A stretch of 64,000 nt of DNA from Tuctoria greenei (Eukaryota; Streptophyta; Magnoliopsida; Poales; Poaceae). The notes below the pieces were generated by a model, which saw only the letters and a list, made by a program, of their open reading frames with translations, ran no database searches and had not been told where the DNA came from. The stretch spans positions 132,158,230-132,222,229 of the forward strand of contig JAYESD010000007.1 in assembly GCA_036927565.1 (NCBI GenBank), given 5' to 3'. Both the position numbers and the translations under genes were made by a program. Positions 33,191-45,568 of the stretch are shown here, one piece after another (position 1 is the first letter of the stretch; each line of letters starts with the position of its first letter).

Positions 33191-33319
33191 TGTAACACCC
33201 TCATTTTCATAAATCTTGCCATGCATCCATCATTAAATATATTTAATATTAATCCACATAAAAAGGAACAAGTTTAAAATGAATTAGAAATAAACCGCAC
33301 TTATGAATTCTGGGAAGTG

Positions 33320-33690
33320 CGGACTAGTCCGTTTTTGATGCGGACTAGTCCGATTTCTCTCTGACTTCCATCGGACTTGTCTGTTTTGCTGCGGACTAAT
33401 CTGTTTTTCTCTCTAGACACTTTCGGACTTGTCTGGTCTATTGCGGACTAGTCCGGTATTCCAACTCATTGAAATTTCCATAAGTCCCTGGACTTGTCCG
33501 AACTTGTCCGGTATTCCAGCGGACTTGTTCGTTTTCCCTCTGACTAAAGTCGAACTTGTCCGATTTTGGCCAGACTTGTCTGTTTTTCCACTCTTGATAA
33601 GTTCAGACTTGTCCGATGTCCAGTCCGGACTTGTCTGATATCTCTCTGACTAGCTTCGAACTAGTCTAGCCCTTTTCGGACTTGTCTGGT
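33320..33690. repeat. Array of GGACTAGTCC/GGACTTGTCC motifs
   Basis: About 14 copies, perfect or with one or two changes, of the palindrome GGACTAGTCC and the near-palindrome GGACTTGTCC, usually within CGGACTnGTCCG and spaced irregularly by 10-35 bases. Spacers often read TTTCTCTCTGAC. Equivalent arrays lie in the other three LTR copies at 34025-34395, 39041-39410 and 48901-49250. Confidence 0.9.
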
Positions 33691-33857
33691 ATATTGCGAC
33701 TCCGAGTTGATCTTTTGTCTCACGACTTGTTTCTTGGGTATTACGTTAAATGGGCCTAGGGACGTCATGCCTAACTCTCTTAGAGCCCATGTGAGACTCC
33801 AAACCGACCCCTACTCATCTCAAACTTGAAACCCACCCAACCCTAGCCCTCCATCTC

Positions 33858-33866
33858 TATATAAAT
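33858..33866 (+). promoter_or_regulatory. TATA box of chromovirus LTR
   Basis: TATATAAAT in CCATCTCTATATAAATAACC. The same box, followed by ACAACnCCACCC, lies at 34564 (inner 5' LTR), 39579 (inner 3' LTR) and 49419 (outer 3' LTR). It is placed just after the palindrome array, so the array lies in the likely U3 enhancer position. Confidence 0.65.
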
Positions 33867-33893
33867 AACCTCACCCCTTGGCTTGACATCTAT

Positions 33894-36773
33894 TTTAACA
33901 CCCTCATTTTCATGCATCATGCCCTGCATCCATTCATATACATGTTCAACATTGAGTAACATAAAAAGGAATAAGTTTAAAATTTCTTTAGAACAAAACC
34001 GCACTGAAGAATTCTAGGAAGTGCGGACTAGTCCCATTTTGGTACGAACTAGTCTAATTTCTCTCTGACCTCGATCGGACTTGTCCGTTTTTGCTGCAAA
34101 CTCGCCCAATTTCTCTCTGGACACTTGCGGACTTGTCCGGTTTTGTGCAGACTAGTCAAGTGTTCCAATTTCCTTAGAATTTTTGCTAAGTCCATGGACT
34201 TGTCCGGACTAGTCTGGTCTTTTGACGAACTTGTCCGTTTTCTCTCTGACTAAAGTCGGATTTGTCCGATTTTTTGCCAGACTTGTCTGTTTTTTCTCTC
34301 TGGATAAGTTCGGACTTATCCGATATCTAGTGCGGACTTGTCTGACATCTTTCTGACTAACTTCAGACTAGTTCGGCCCTGTTCGGACTTGTCCGATAAA
34401 TCGCGACTCCGAGTTGATCTTTTGTTTCACGACTTGTTTCTTGGGCTTTACGTTAAGTGGGCCTAGGGCCATCGTGCCTAACTCCTTTAGAGCCCATGTG
34501 GGACTCTAAACCGACCTCTACTCATCTCAAACTCGAAATCCATCTAACCCTAGCCTCCACCTCTATATAAACAACTCCACCCCTTGGCTTGACATCTATT
34601 TGCCACTTTTTCACCTCACCCAAACCCTAGTTCTTGAAGAGCTGCAATCAAGGAGGGAGGAGGAGATCCCAAGCAAGAACAAGAAGAGGAGGAAACGAAA
34701 GAGGGTCAAGATCTCCATCAAGTTTTGTTCTACATCACCAATTCATCACCATGTTCTTCATCAACCCTAGATCGTCAAGATCCAAGTGTTGCCTCCAAGA
34801 TCCTTGATTCTTTGGAGCCCTAAACACCTGGTATACCTTCTACTTCCTTTTCCTTACGTGAATTCGACCCCTAATCTCCAAATTCATGTCGATCTAGAAA
34901 ACTCTAGTTCACTAGTTCTGCGAAGTGCAGACTTGTCCGGTCCCTAGCGGACTAGTCTGATCTTCCAGGTTAATTCTGTTGAATTAATTCTAAAATTTTA
35001 TCTAATCAACTCTAAGCCTGAACAAACCTGTTAAAAGCTATTAGAACTAGTTAGTGATCATTAAAAGCAACTCATCAACAAATTCCACATTGCATTTGCA
35101 TAAATCATGCATGTCATGTCATCTTGAGTAATATTCGTGCACTCTTTGATTGTGTCTCTTGTCTCGTATGTTTATTGTGTGGATTAGACAGATTTGGGCT
35201 AGAGAACGATTCGGAGGATCTACACCACCAAGAGTTTGAAGGCTTTGACCCGAACCAATCCCAAGAGCAAGGCAAGTGTCCTTGAAGCATATTGATCCCA
35301 TTTTAAAATAAATGTTTTGTTTGCAAAATTGCATACTGTGTCAAATTGATGGGAAATCCTATGATAGGAAGTTTACTAGCTTTGTTAATCACCCTTGTCA
35401 CCTGGAATTTATGGTAGAAAGTCAGGATGGGCTTTTTACCTTTTTTGCTTCGCTTAATTAATTGGGAAGGGAAACAACTATGCTACTTAATAATGCATTT
35501 ATGAGATAATGATTAACATGAAGTGGTTAATATGATATGGTAATGGGTGATCTAAGCAAGCCTGGTATGTGGATGGGTTGGATGTTATGGTGGTTTGCTT
35601 GCTTTAGATCTAAGGACCGGTTCATGCGAGAATAAGCCACGACTACAGTGCCACCACGAGCCAAAGTATGGGTGTGGCGTAGCTGATCAATTAGGGCTTT
35701 GCCAGTGCTATTTGGACCATTGTTGATGCTCAAGGAAGGGGTAGTCGGATTGGGTTTGTTGAGGATTGGTGGGACTACCCCGGGATCCGAATGGCTCAAG
35801 AGGGGGCCCTTGGTTGAAGATGTGCTCAGTTGGAGGCATCTGCACCGGTGAAACCTCAGTGGGGTCTAAATAGGCTAGTAATCCCTTCGTAAAGGCTATA
35901 TTTTTTTTATCTCTTGGCCATACACCAAACGAAGTGTAATTGGCATAAGGGAGATTCTTTAGTCGCCGACGGGTGATGAAATCACAAACACGTGGGTAAA
36001 GCGGTACAAACTCTGCAGAGTCTAATAAACTATCATAATAGTCGTGCTCCCGGTTATGAGCACCTAGACAACTTCCATGATTAGAGGGAACTTGGTTTTG
36101 AGATGGTTATGGTTTGGTACTGGTTATGGTTATTGTTGGTGATGTTGTTATGGCTGGTTATGAATTAAATTCTGGTATTGAACATGGTTATTAGTATATG
36201 GATGATGGATATGGAATATGGACTGGTACTATGATATTACTTATGCTTCATGATGGGATTACTTCACATTCATATAATATGTTGCTTTTCAAATGTTTTA
36301 ATGTACTTTTCAGCACTTAGCCATTATTACATTCATCATTTGAATCAGCCACATGTCATACTTTCCACACTTGCTGAGTACGACATGTACTCACTCTTGC
36401 AAACCCCCCCCCCCCCCAACAGTTGCAGGTCAGATTTGGGAGTTTAATGATGATAATGCGGAGTTCTAGGCCGTGTCTGCCGTCAGCTTGCCTGTGGTGT
36501 CGATTAGAGTTGCGCTATAGCCTATTTTCTTATTATTGCTTAGTTGCTTAGTTGTTTAATTAGAGTATTTCCGCTGCATTAGTTGAACTTGTCATTAATA
36601 TTCATTAGAGCTTGTAATCGAGGATATTATGAATTATCTAATAAAATTTGTTAATTAATCTTGTTCTGTGGTAATTGTCTGTATATCATTTTGTGATGCA
36701 CTTGTGTATGTGTGTTGAACGTCCTGGGCACACATATACTCACTTGGTTCATTTTCTGGAACCGGGTGTCCCA
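33894..36773 (+). repeat. Inner chromovirus 5' LTR
   Basis: Runs TTTAACACCCTC (TG mutated) to GGAACCGGGTGTCCCA. It contains the palindrome array at 34025-34395, two more motifs at 34930-34965, a TATATAAA at 34564 and a 15-C tract near 36403-36418. Confidence 0.9.
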
Positions 36774-37039
36774 AATTTGTATCAGAGCCACAGGTTGACC
36801 GTAGAATGCAGCCTAGATAGAATGGACACTTTAGAGCACATAGGAGCACTCAGGAATCGATGTGCTTTGGGTTGGTGTGCTATTCGCTATATATACTGGT
36901 TGCTTGTGTGCTTAATAGAGGATTTTGGGATGCTTTAGCATTGCCATGTCCAGCTAGGCTAGTTAGTTGCTTAGTTTCATAACTCTTGATGCATGTAGTT
37001 TGGGACATTTTCTAATTCTTACCTATTGCTTTTCCTCAG
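36774..37039 (+). other. Inner chromovirus leader with binding site and upstream ORF
   Basis: AATTTGTATCAGAGCC (initiator-Met tRNA site) follows the LTR. Then comes a short leader with a 38-codon ORF at 36822-36938 (MDTLEHIGALRNRCALGWCA to the end). From 36762 to 36940 the sequence is almost identical to 43937-44112 of the outer copy. The gag ATG at 37040 is preceded by a pyrimidine tract and CAG, like a splice acceptor. Confidence 0.8.
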
Positions 37040-38646
37040 ATGGTGAGGACTTGCAACCAGAGGGATGCTAATGATGAGGAGGAGAACCATGTAGCACCTC
37101 AGAATAATAATGAACAGAGACCTGCTCATGGAGCTATCAATATGAGCAGCTTTTGGTTATGCAGAACCAGCTCATGCAGACCATGATACAGACTATGGGA
37201 TAGCTGCAGGCTGGGAACGTCAACAATCAGCCCCACATGCCTCCACCGCGACCCCCACCTCCTCATAACCGGTCGGGAGAATTTATGAGGACTAGGCCGC
37301 CAACCTTTGCTCATGTTGCTGACCCTATAGATGTGGATGATAGGCTCAAGTCCGTGGAGAAGAAGCTTGCTATAGTCTAATGCAGCGACTAGGAGAAGGT
37401 TCTATTTGCATCTCATCAACTAGTTGGAGCAGCTGACGATTTGTGGGATTCACTATGCAATGCTCATGTGCCGGAAGGAGTTATGATTTTAAAGAGACAA
37501 GAATTTGATAAATTGAGGCAAGGAAGATCGAGTGTGGGTGAATATCTCAATAAATTCACTCAACTTTCAAGGTATGCCCCTGAAGATGTTAGTCGGGAAA
37601 GCCTGAAGCAATATTTGTTCATGAGGGGCTTGAATAATGAAATTCAAGTACAATTGTTGAATTGTGATTATGCCAACTTTCAGAAGCTTGTGGACAAAGC
37701 AATTGTGGTGGAGAACAAGGTCCATGAGATGGAGTTGGACAACAAGAGGAAGGTGCCATATCAAGGACAACAACAAGGAAGTAATGTGTGCCCTCGCTTT
37801 GCACCACCCAATGCGCCTTATTTCAGCTCTTATGTGCCTGCTTATCACCCAGTTTATGTACTGCGCCCAGTTCAGTTTGTGCAGCAGCGCCCTGTCATGC
37901 AAGCACCTAGGCCTCCAACGCCTTTTGCGCCTCGTGCTAATTTTCCTGGTGCAAGCGTTCAGAACCAAGTTCGTCCCAATAATTTTGGTGGAGTTAGGAA
38001 GTGCTATACTTGTGGAGAAGCTGGACACTTTGCACATCAATGTCCTAAGTCACGCCTTGGTCAAGGAAGCAATGCGTCGAGGCAAAACCCAAGACCCAAT
38101 GGATGATAGCTGCAAGGAAACCGTGGACAGAAGAATTTTGCACGTGGCAACATGAACCATGTCTCTACGGAGGATGCCGAACAAGCGGATCATGTGGTCA
38201 TTGGTATGTTTCTCGCAAACTCCAACCCCGCAACCATGTTATTTGATTTTGGAGCATCACATTCATTCACTTCATCGAAATATGTTGCCAAGTATAGTTT
38301 GCCTTTCTCTCATATGAATTTTACTCTATTGGTTAAGTCTCCTGGAGGAGAGATGAGGACAAATATAGTATTTACAAAAGTAAGCCTTACAATAAGGGGG
38401 GTAAACTTCTTTGCCAACCTTATAGTCTTGGATTTCCAAGGATTGGACATTATACTTGGTATGGACTATTTGAGGAAGCACAATGGAGTTATTGAGTGTG
38501 CCACGAAAATGGTGAAGTTGACCAATGAGGAAGGGATCACCATAGAATTTGAAGCAACTCAGCATGCACCGAAGCAATTGAGGAGATTATGGTGTTACAT
38601 GAATTTTTGGACGTGTTTCCGGATGAGTTCCAGCTATGCCACCTGA
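37040..38646 (+). pseudogene. Inner chromovirus gag and protease
   Basis: The ATG at 37040 (MVRTCNQRDANDEEENH) soon loses its frame. 37441-38106 is open and has the gag core and the knuckle CYTCGEAGHFAHQCP. A 57-base deletion after GCAATGCTCATG removes ENYERIIWAELKESFRPHF relative to the outer copy. After a stop near 38106 the protease follows (MLFDFGASHSFTSSKYVAKY; the usual DSG is DFG), with the LGMDYLRKHNGVIECATK landmark. Confidence 0.85.
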
Positions 38647-38912
38647 TCGAGACATTAAGTTCGTTATTGGTTTAATACCTGGAACTGCACCTATAGCTAA
38701 GAGGCCATATAGGATGCCTCCTAAGAAATTAGCGAAGCTCAAGAAGCAGATTCATGAGAAACCAGAGAAGGGTTTTATTCGGCCAAGCTCTTCACCTTGG
38801 GGAGCGCCCGTTCTATTTGTGGATAAGAAGGATGGGTCGCAAAGGATGTGTGTGGATTACTGAGCTCTCAACGAGGTGACAATCAAGAACAAGTACACCT
38901 TGTCATGCATAG
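38636..38912 (+). pseudogene. Inner chromovirus reverse transcriptase, N-terminal remnant
   Basis: DIKFVIGLIPGTAPIAKRPY, FIRPSSSPWGAPVLFVDKKD and RMCVDY are the start of RT, cut off by the deletion into the 3' LTR. The catalytic FIDD region is gone. Confidence 0.88.
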
Positions 38913-41785
38913 AACACCCTCATTTTCATGCATCATGCCCTGCATCCATACATATACATGTTTAACATTGAGCAACATAAAAAGGAACAAGTTTAAAATT
39001 GAATTAGAACAAAACCGCACTTAAGAATTCTAGGAAGTGCGGACTAGTCTAATTTTTGTGCGGACTAGTCCGATTTCTCTCTAACCTTGATTGTACTTGT
39101 CCGTTATTGCTGCGGACTAGCCCAATTTCTCTCTAGACACTTTCGGACTTGTCCGGTTTTGTGCGGACTAGTCTGTTGTTCCAATTTCCTTGGAATTTTC
39201 CCTAAGTCCCTAGACTTGTCCGGACTAGTCCGGTCTTCAAGCAGACTTGTCTATTTTCTCTCTGACTAAAATTGGATTTGTCTGATTTTTGGCCAGACTT
39301 GTTCGCTTTTCCTCTTTGGATAAGTTTGGACATGTCCGATGTCCAGTGCGGACTTGTCCGACATCTTTCTGACTAATTTCAGACTAGTCTGGCCCTTTTT
39401 GGACTTGTCTGATAAATCGCGACTCTGAGTTGATCTTTTTTTCACGACTTTTTCCTTGGGCTTTATGTTAAGTTGGCCTAGGGACGTCGTGCCTAACTCT
39501 TTTAGACCCCATGTGGGACTCTAAACCGACCTCTACTCATCTCAAACTCAAAATCCATCTAACCCTAGCCTCCACCTCTATATAAACAACCCCACCCCTT
39601 GGCTTGACATCTATTTGCCACTTTTTGACCTCACCCAAACCCTAGTTCGTGAAGAGCCGCCATCAAGGAGGGAGGAGGAGATCCCAAGCAAGAAGAAGAG
39701 GAGGAGGAAATGAAAGAGGATCAAGATATCCATCAAGTTTCGTTCTACATCACCAATTCATCACCAAGTTCTTCATCAACCCTAGATCATCAAGATTCGA
39801 GTGTTGTCTCCAAGATCCTTGATTATTTGGAGCCCTAAACACCTAGTATACCTTCTACTTCCTTTTCCTTACGTGAATTCGAACCCTAATCTCCAAATTC
39901 ACGTTGACCTAGAAAACCCTAGTTCGCCAGTTCCGCGAAGTGCGGACTTGTCCGGTCCCTAGTGGACTAGTCCGATTTTCCTGGTTAATTTATGTTGAAT
40001 TAATTCTAAAATTTGATCTAATCAACTCAAAACCTGTACAAACATGTTAAAAGATGTTAGAACTAGTTAGTGATCATTAAAAGCAAGTCATCAACAAATT
40101 CCACCTTGCATTTGCATTAATCATGCATGTCATGTCATATTGAGTAATATTTGTGCACTCTTTGATTGTGTCTCTTGTCTTGTATGTTTATTGCGTGGAT
40201 TAAACAAATTTGCGCTAGAGAACGTTGTGGAGGACCTATAGCACTAAGAGTTTGAGGGCTTTTTCCCGAACCAATCCCAAGAGCAAGGCAAGTGTCCTTG
40301 AAGCATATTGATCCTGTTTTAAAATAAATGTTTTGTTTGCAAAATTGCATGCTGTGTCAAATTGATTGGAAATCCTATGATAGGAATCTTACTAACTTTG
40401 TTAACCACCCTTGTCACCTGGAATTTATGTTAGAAAGTCAGGATGGGCTTTTTACCTTTTTGCTTCGCTTAATTAATTGGGAAGGGGAAACAACTATACT
40501 ACATAATTATGCATTTATGAGATTATGATTGACATGAACTGGTTAATATTATATGGTAATGGGTGATCTAAGCAAGCCTGGTATGTGGATGGGTTGGATG
40601 TTATAGTGGTTTGCTTGCTTTAGATCTAAGGACCGGTTCATGCGAGAATAAGCCAGGACAACAGTGCCACCACGAGGCCAAGTATGGGTGCGGCATAGCT
40701 GATTAGTTAGGGATTTGCCAGTTCTATTTGGACCATTGTGGATGCTCGGGGAAGGGGTAGTCGGATTGGGTTTGTTGAGGATTGGTGGGACTACCCTAGG
40801 ATTCGAATGGCTCAAGAGGGGGCCCTTGGTTGAAGATGTGCTCAGTTGGAGGCATCACCACCAATGACCTCAGTGGGGTCTAAATAGGCTAGTAATCCCT
40901 TCGTAAAGGCTATTTTGTGATCTCTTGGTCATACACCAAAGGAAGTGTAATTGGGATAAGGGAGGTTCTTTAGTCGCCGACGGGTGATGAAATCACAAAC
41001 ACATGGGTAAAACGGTACAAACTCTACAGTCTAATAAACTATTATGATAGCCGTGCTCCCGGTTATGAGCACCTGGACAACTTCCATGATTAGAGAGAAC
41101 TTGGTTTTGGGATGGTTATGGTTTGGTACTGGTTATGGTTATTGTTGGTGATGTGGTTATGGCTGGTTATGAATTATATTCTGGTATTGAACATGGTTAT
41201 TAGTATATGGATGATGGATATGGAATATGGACTGGTACTATGATATTACTTATGTTTCATGATGGGATTACTTCAAATTCATACAATATGTTGCTTTTCA
41301 AATGTTTTAATGTACTTTCTAGCACTTAACCATTATTACATTCGTCATTTGAATCAGCCATATGTCATACTTTCTACACTTGCTGAGTACGACATGTACT
41401 CAATCTTGCAATCCCCCCTAACATTTGCAGGTCAGATTTGAGAGTTTAATGATGATAATACAGAGTTCTAGGTCATGTCTGCCGTCAGCTTTCCTGTGGT
41501 GTCGATTGGAGCTGCGTTATACCCTATTTTCTTATTGTTGCTTGGTTGCTTAGTTTGCTTAGTTGTTTAATTAGAGTATTTCTGATGCATTAGTTGAACT
41601 TACCATTAATATTCATTAGAGCTTGTATTCGAGGATATTATGAATTATGTAATAAAATTTGTTAATTAATATTGTTCTGTGGTAATTGTCTGTATATCGT
41701 TTTGTGATGCACTTGTGTATGTGTGTTGAACATCCTGGGCACATATATACTACACTTGGTTCATTTTCCGGAACCGGGTGTCACA
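38913..41785 (+). repeat. Inner chromovirus 3' LTR
   Basis: Aligns with 33894-36773 along its length and ends GGGTGTCACA. It contains the palindrome array 39041-39410, two motifs near 39943-39973, and TATATAAA at 39579. Confidence 0.9.
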
Positions 41786-43945
41786 TCTATTTGCCACTTT
41801 TCAACGACACCCAAACCCTAGCTCGTGAATAGCCGCCACCAATGAGGGAGAAGGAGATCCCAAGGAAGAAGAAGAAGAAGAGGAGGAAACGAAAGAGGAT
41901 CAAGATCTTCATCAAGCTTTCGCTCTTCATCAACACAATTCACCATCAAGTTCTTCATCAGCCCTAGATCGTCAAAGATCCAAGTGTTGCCTCCAAATCC
42001 CTTGATTCATTGGAGCCCTAAACACATGGTATACCTTCTACTTCCTTTTTCTCACGTGAATTCAACTCTAATTCTCCAAATTCACGTCGATCTGGAAACT
42101 CTAGTTCGCTGTTTCTGCGAAGTGCGGACTAATCCAGTCCCTAGCGGACTAGTCCGATTTTCCTGGCTAAATTGTGTCGAATTAAACCTAAATTGATTCA
42201 AATCAATTCCATACCTAAATAAACTTGTTAAAAACTATTAGAACTAGTTAGTAAACATTAAAGGCAACTCATTAACTAGCTTTACCTCGCATTTGCATTA
42301 ATCATGCATGTCATGTCATATTGAGTAATATATGTGCATCTATTGATTGTAATTCTTGTCTTGTATGTTTATTGCGCAATTTAGGTGAATCTGCGTTAGA
42401 GAGTGTTGCGGAGGATCTCCAGCACAAGGAGTTTGAAGGCTTTGACCCGAACCAATCCCAAGAGCAAGGCAAGTGTCCTTTAACATATTGATCTTGTTTT
42501 GACAATAAATGTTTTGTTTGCAAAAATGCATGCTTGTGTCAATATGATAGGAAATCCTATGATGGGAAGTTTACTAGGTTTGTTTAACCACCCTTGTCAC
42601 CTGTAATTCATGGTATAGAGTCGGGAAGGACTTTTTACTTTTTGCTTCACTTAATTAATTGGGATGGGAAAACAACTATACTATCATGCATTAATGAGAT
42701 TATGGTTAATATGAACTGGTTAATATGATATGGTAATGGGTGATCTAATCTAGCCTGGTATGTGTATTGGTTGGATGTTATGGTGGTTTGCTTTCTTTAG
42801 ATCTAAGGACCGGTTCATGCGAGAATAAGTCAGGACTACAGTGCCACCACGAGGCCAAGTATGGGTGCAGCGTAGCTGATTGATTAGGGCTTTGCCAGTG
42901 CTGTTTGGAGCATTAAGGATGCTCAGGGAAGGGGTAGTCGGATTGGGTTTGTTGATGATTGGTCGGACTACCCTGGGATCCGAATGGCTCAAGAGGGGGC
43001 CTCTTGGTTGAAGATATGCTCAGTTGGAGACATCGCCACTGGTAAAACCTCAGTGGGGTCCAAATAGTCTAGTAATCCCTTTGTAAGGGCTATTTTGTGA
43101 TCTCTTAGCCACACATCGATGGAGTGTGGGATGACATTATAGAGGTTCTAGCCACTGAAAGGTGATGGAATCACAAACACGTGGGTAAAGCGGTACAATC
43201 TCTGCAAAGTGTGTTTTAAAACTATCATGATAGTCGTGCTCCCGGTTAAGAGCACCTGGATGACCTACATGATTAGATGGAACTTGGTATTTGGGATGAT
43301 ATTTGGGATGGTTTGGATCTGGTTATGAATTGAATTATGGCAATGGATATGGTTAATGGTAATGAGAAAATCTGGTATATGGATGATGGTAATGAAATAT
43401 GGACTGATATTATGATAACTATATGGTTTATGATGGGTTTACTTCACATATATAATATATATTGCTTTTCAAATGTTTTAATGTACTTATCGACACTCAT
43501 CCATTATTATATTTGCCATTTGTATCAGCTACATGTCATACTTTACACACTTGCTGAGTACGACATGTACTCACTCTTGCAATTCCCCCCCCCCCCCCCC
43601 AACAGTTGCAGGTCAGATTTGGGAGTACGATGATAATGCAGAGTTCTAGGCCGTGTTTGCTGTTAGCTTGCCTGTGGTGTTGATTGGAGCTGCGCTATAA
43701 CCTTTTGCTTAGTTGCATAGTTGCTTAATTAGTTTATTTCCGTTGCATTAGTTCAAACTTGTCATTAATTATTCATTAGAGCTTGTATTCGAGAATATAA
43801 TGAATTGTGAAATAAAAATTGGTTAAGTAATCTTGTTTTGTGGTAATTTTTTGTATATTCTTTGGTGATGCACTTGTGTATGTTTGTTGAACGTCCTAGG
43901 CACACATATACTGCACTTGGTTCATTTTCGGAACCGGGTGTCCCA
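41786..43945 (+). repeat. Chromovirus outer copy, 5' LTR second segment
   Basis: Resumes at TCTATTTGCCACTTTTC and ends GGAACCGGGTGTCCCA. It matches the equivalent parts of the other LTRs and has a 17-C tract near 43585-43602. Confidence 0.9.
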
Positions 43946-44218
43946 AATTTGTATCAGAGCCACAGGTTGACCGTAGAATGCAGCCTAGATAGAATGGACA
44001 CTTTAGAGCACATAGGAGCACTCAGGAATCGATGTGCTTTGGGTTGGTGTGCTATTCGCTATATATATTGGTTGCTTGTGTGCTTAATAGAGGATTTTGG
44101 GATGCTTTAGCATTGCCCATGTCCATATAGTCTAGTGTAATTAGTTGTTTAGTTTCATATTCCTTGATGCATATAGCTGGGGATGTTTTCTAAATTCTTA
44201 CCTATTGCTTTTCTTTAG
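43946..44218 (+). other. Outer chromovirus leader with binding site and upstream ORF
   Basis: AATTTGTATCAGAGCC binding site, then a leader nearly identical to that of the inner copy, with the same 38-codon ORF at 43994-44110. The gag ATG at 44219 follows TTGCTTTTCTTTAG. Confidence 0.82.
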
Positions 44219-45568
44219 ATGGTGAGGACTCGCAACCAGAGGGATGCCAACGATGAGGAGGAGAATAATGGAGCACCTCAGAACAACAATGGACAAGGAC
44301 CTGCCCAAGGAGCTATCAACCTTGAGTAACTATTGGCGATGCAAAATCAGCTCATGCAGACCATGATACAGACTATGGGACGGCTGCAGGCTGGCCACAT
44401 CAACAATCGGCCCCACATGCCTCCACCGCCACCCCCACCTTCTCATAACCGGTTGGAAGAGTTTATGAGGATTAGGCCGCCAACCTTTGCTCAAGCTGCT
44501 GATCCTATGGAAGCCGATGATTGGCTCAAGTCCGTGGAGAAGAAGCTAGCTATTGTCCAATGCAACGACTGGGAGAAGGTTCTATTTGCTTCTCATCAAC
44601 TAGTTGGAGCAGCTGCGGATTGGTGGGATGCTTATTGCAATGCTCATGAGAATTACGAGAGGATCATCTGGGCGGAATTGAAGGAGAGCTTCCGTCCTCA
44701 TTTTGTGCCGGAAGGTGTCATGATTTTGAAGAGACAAGAATTTGAGAACTTGAGGCAAGGAAGGTCAAGCGTGAGTGAATACCTCAATAAATTCACTCAA
44801 CTTTCATGGTATGAGACTGAGGATGTGAGTCGGGACAGCCGGAAACAATACTTGTTCATGAGAGGATTGAACAATGAGATCCAGGTACAATTGCTGAATT
44901 GTGATTATGCAAACTTCGAGAAGCTTGTGGACAAAGCAATTGTGGTTGAGAACAAGGTCCGTGAGATGGAGCAAGACAACAAGAGGAAGGTGTCGTATCA
45001 AGGACAACAACAAGGAAGTAATGTGCACCCTCAGTTTGCACCATCCAATGCGCCTTATTACAGCTCTTCAGTACCTGTACAACGCCCTAGATTTGCACCG
45101 CGCCCAGCTCAGTTTGTGCAACAGCGCCCTATCATGCAAGCACCTAGGCCTCCAATGCCTTATGGACCTCGTGCCAACTTTCCTAGTGCAAACATTCAGA
45201 ATCAAGTCCGTCCAAATTCTGGCGCAGCAAAGAAGTGTTATACTTGTGGAGAAGCTGGACACTTTGCACATCAATGCCCTAAGTCAGGCCTTGGTCAAGG
45301 AAGCAATGCTCCAAGACAAAACCCAAGACCCAATGGAGGAGCACCACAAGGGAACCGTGGACAGCAGAATTTTGCTCGAGCCAACGTGAACCATGTATCT
45401 ATGGAGGAAGCTCAACAAGCAGATGACAGTCATTGGTATGTTTCTCGCAAACTCCAATCCCGTGACTATGTTATTCAATTCTGGAGCATCACATTTATTC
45501 ATTGCACCGAAGTATGTTGCCAAGTATCATTTACCTATCTCTCATATGAAGTTTACTCTATTGGTTAA
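44219..45568 (+). pseudogene. Outer chromovirus gag
   Basis: The ATG at 44219 opens MVRTRNQRDANDEEENNGAP, with a TAA at 44327-44329. The frame then stays open to 45568: Pro-rich linker, gag core (DDWLKSVEKKLAIVQCNDWE, AAADWWDAYCNAHENYERI, then LRQGRSSVSEYLNKFTQLSW), a Gln/Pro-rich stretch and the knuckle CYTCGEAGHFAHQCPKS. A 2-base deletion near 45425 moves the end out of frame with the protease. Confidence 0.88.

Larger units (their letters stand above)
33191..33893 (+). repeat. Chromovirus outer copy, 5' LTR first segment
   Basis: Starts TGTAACACCCTCATTTTCAT and includes the palindrome array (33320-33690). The last bases TCTAT (33889-33893) are the target duplication of the inner copy. It continues at 41786. 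Confidence 0.9.
33894..41785 (+). mobile_element. Chromovirus, inner copy, internally deleted
   Basis: Sits in the 5' LTR of the outer copy, with the target duplication TCTAT at 33889-33893 and 41786-41790. LTRs lie at 33894-36773 and about 38913-41785 (2.9 kb each). Only 2.1 kb of interior remain: leader, gag, protease and the first part of RT. At about 38911 the RT frame (AATCAAGAACAAGTACACCTT) jumps straight into the 3' LTR at AGAACACCCTC, removing the rest of pol and the polypurine tract. It is a defective member of the same family as its host. Confidence 0.92.

Noticed and set aside
33320..33690. CRISPR-like array in the LTR
   Set aside because: The repeats are only 10-12 bases, spacing is irregular, the same array recurs in each LTR copy, and the context is a plant retrotransposon.
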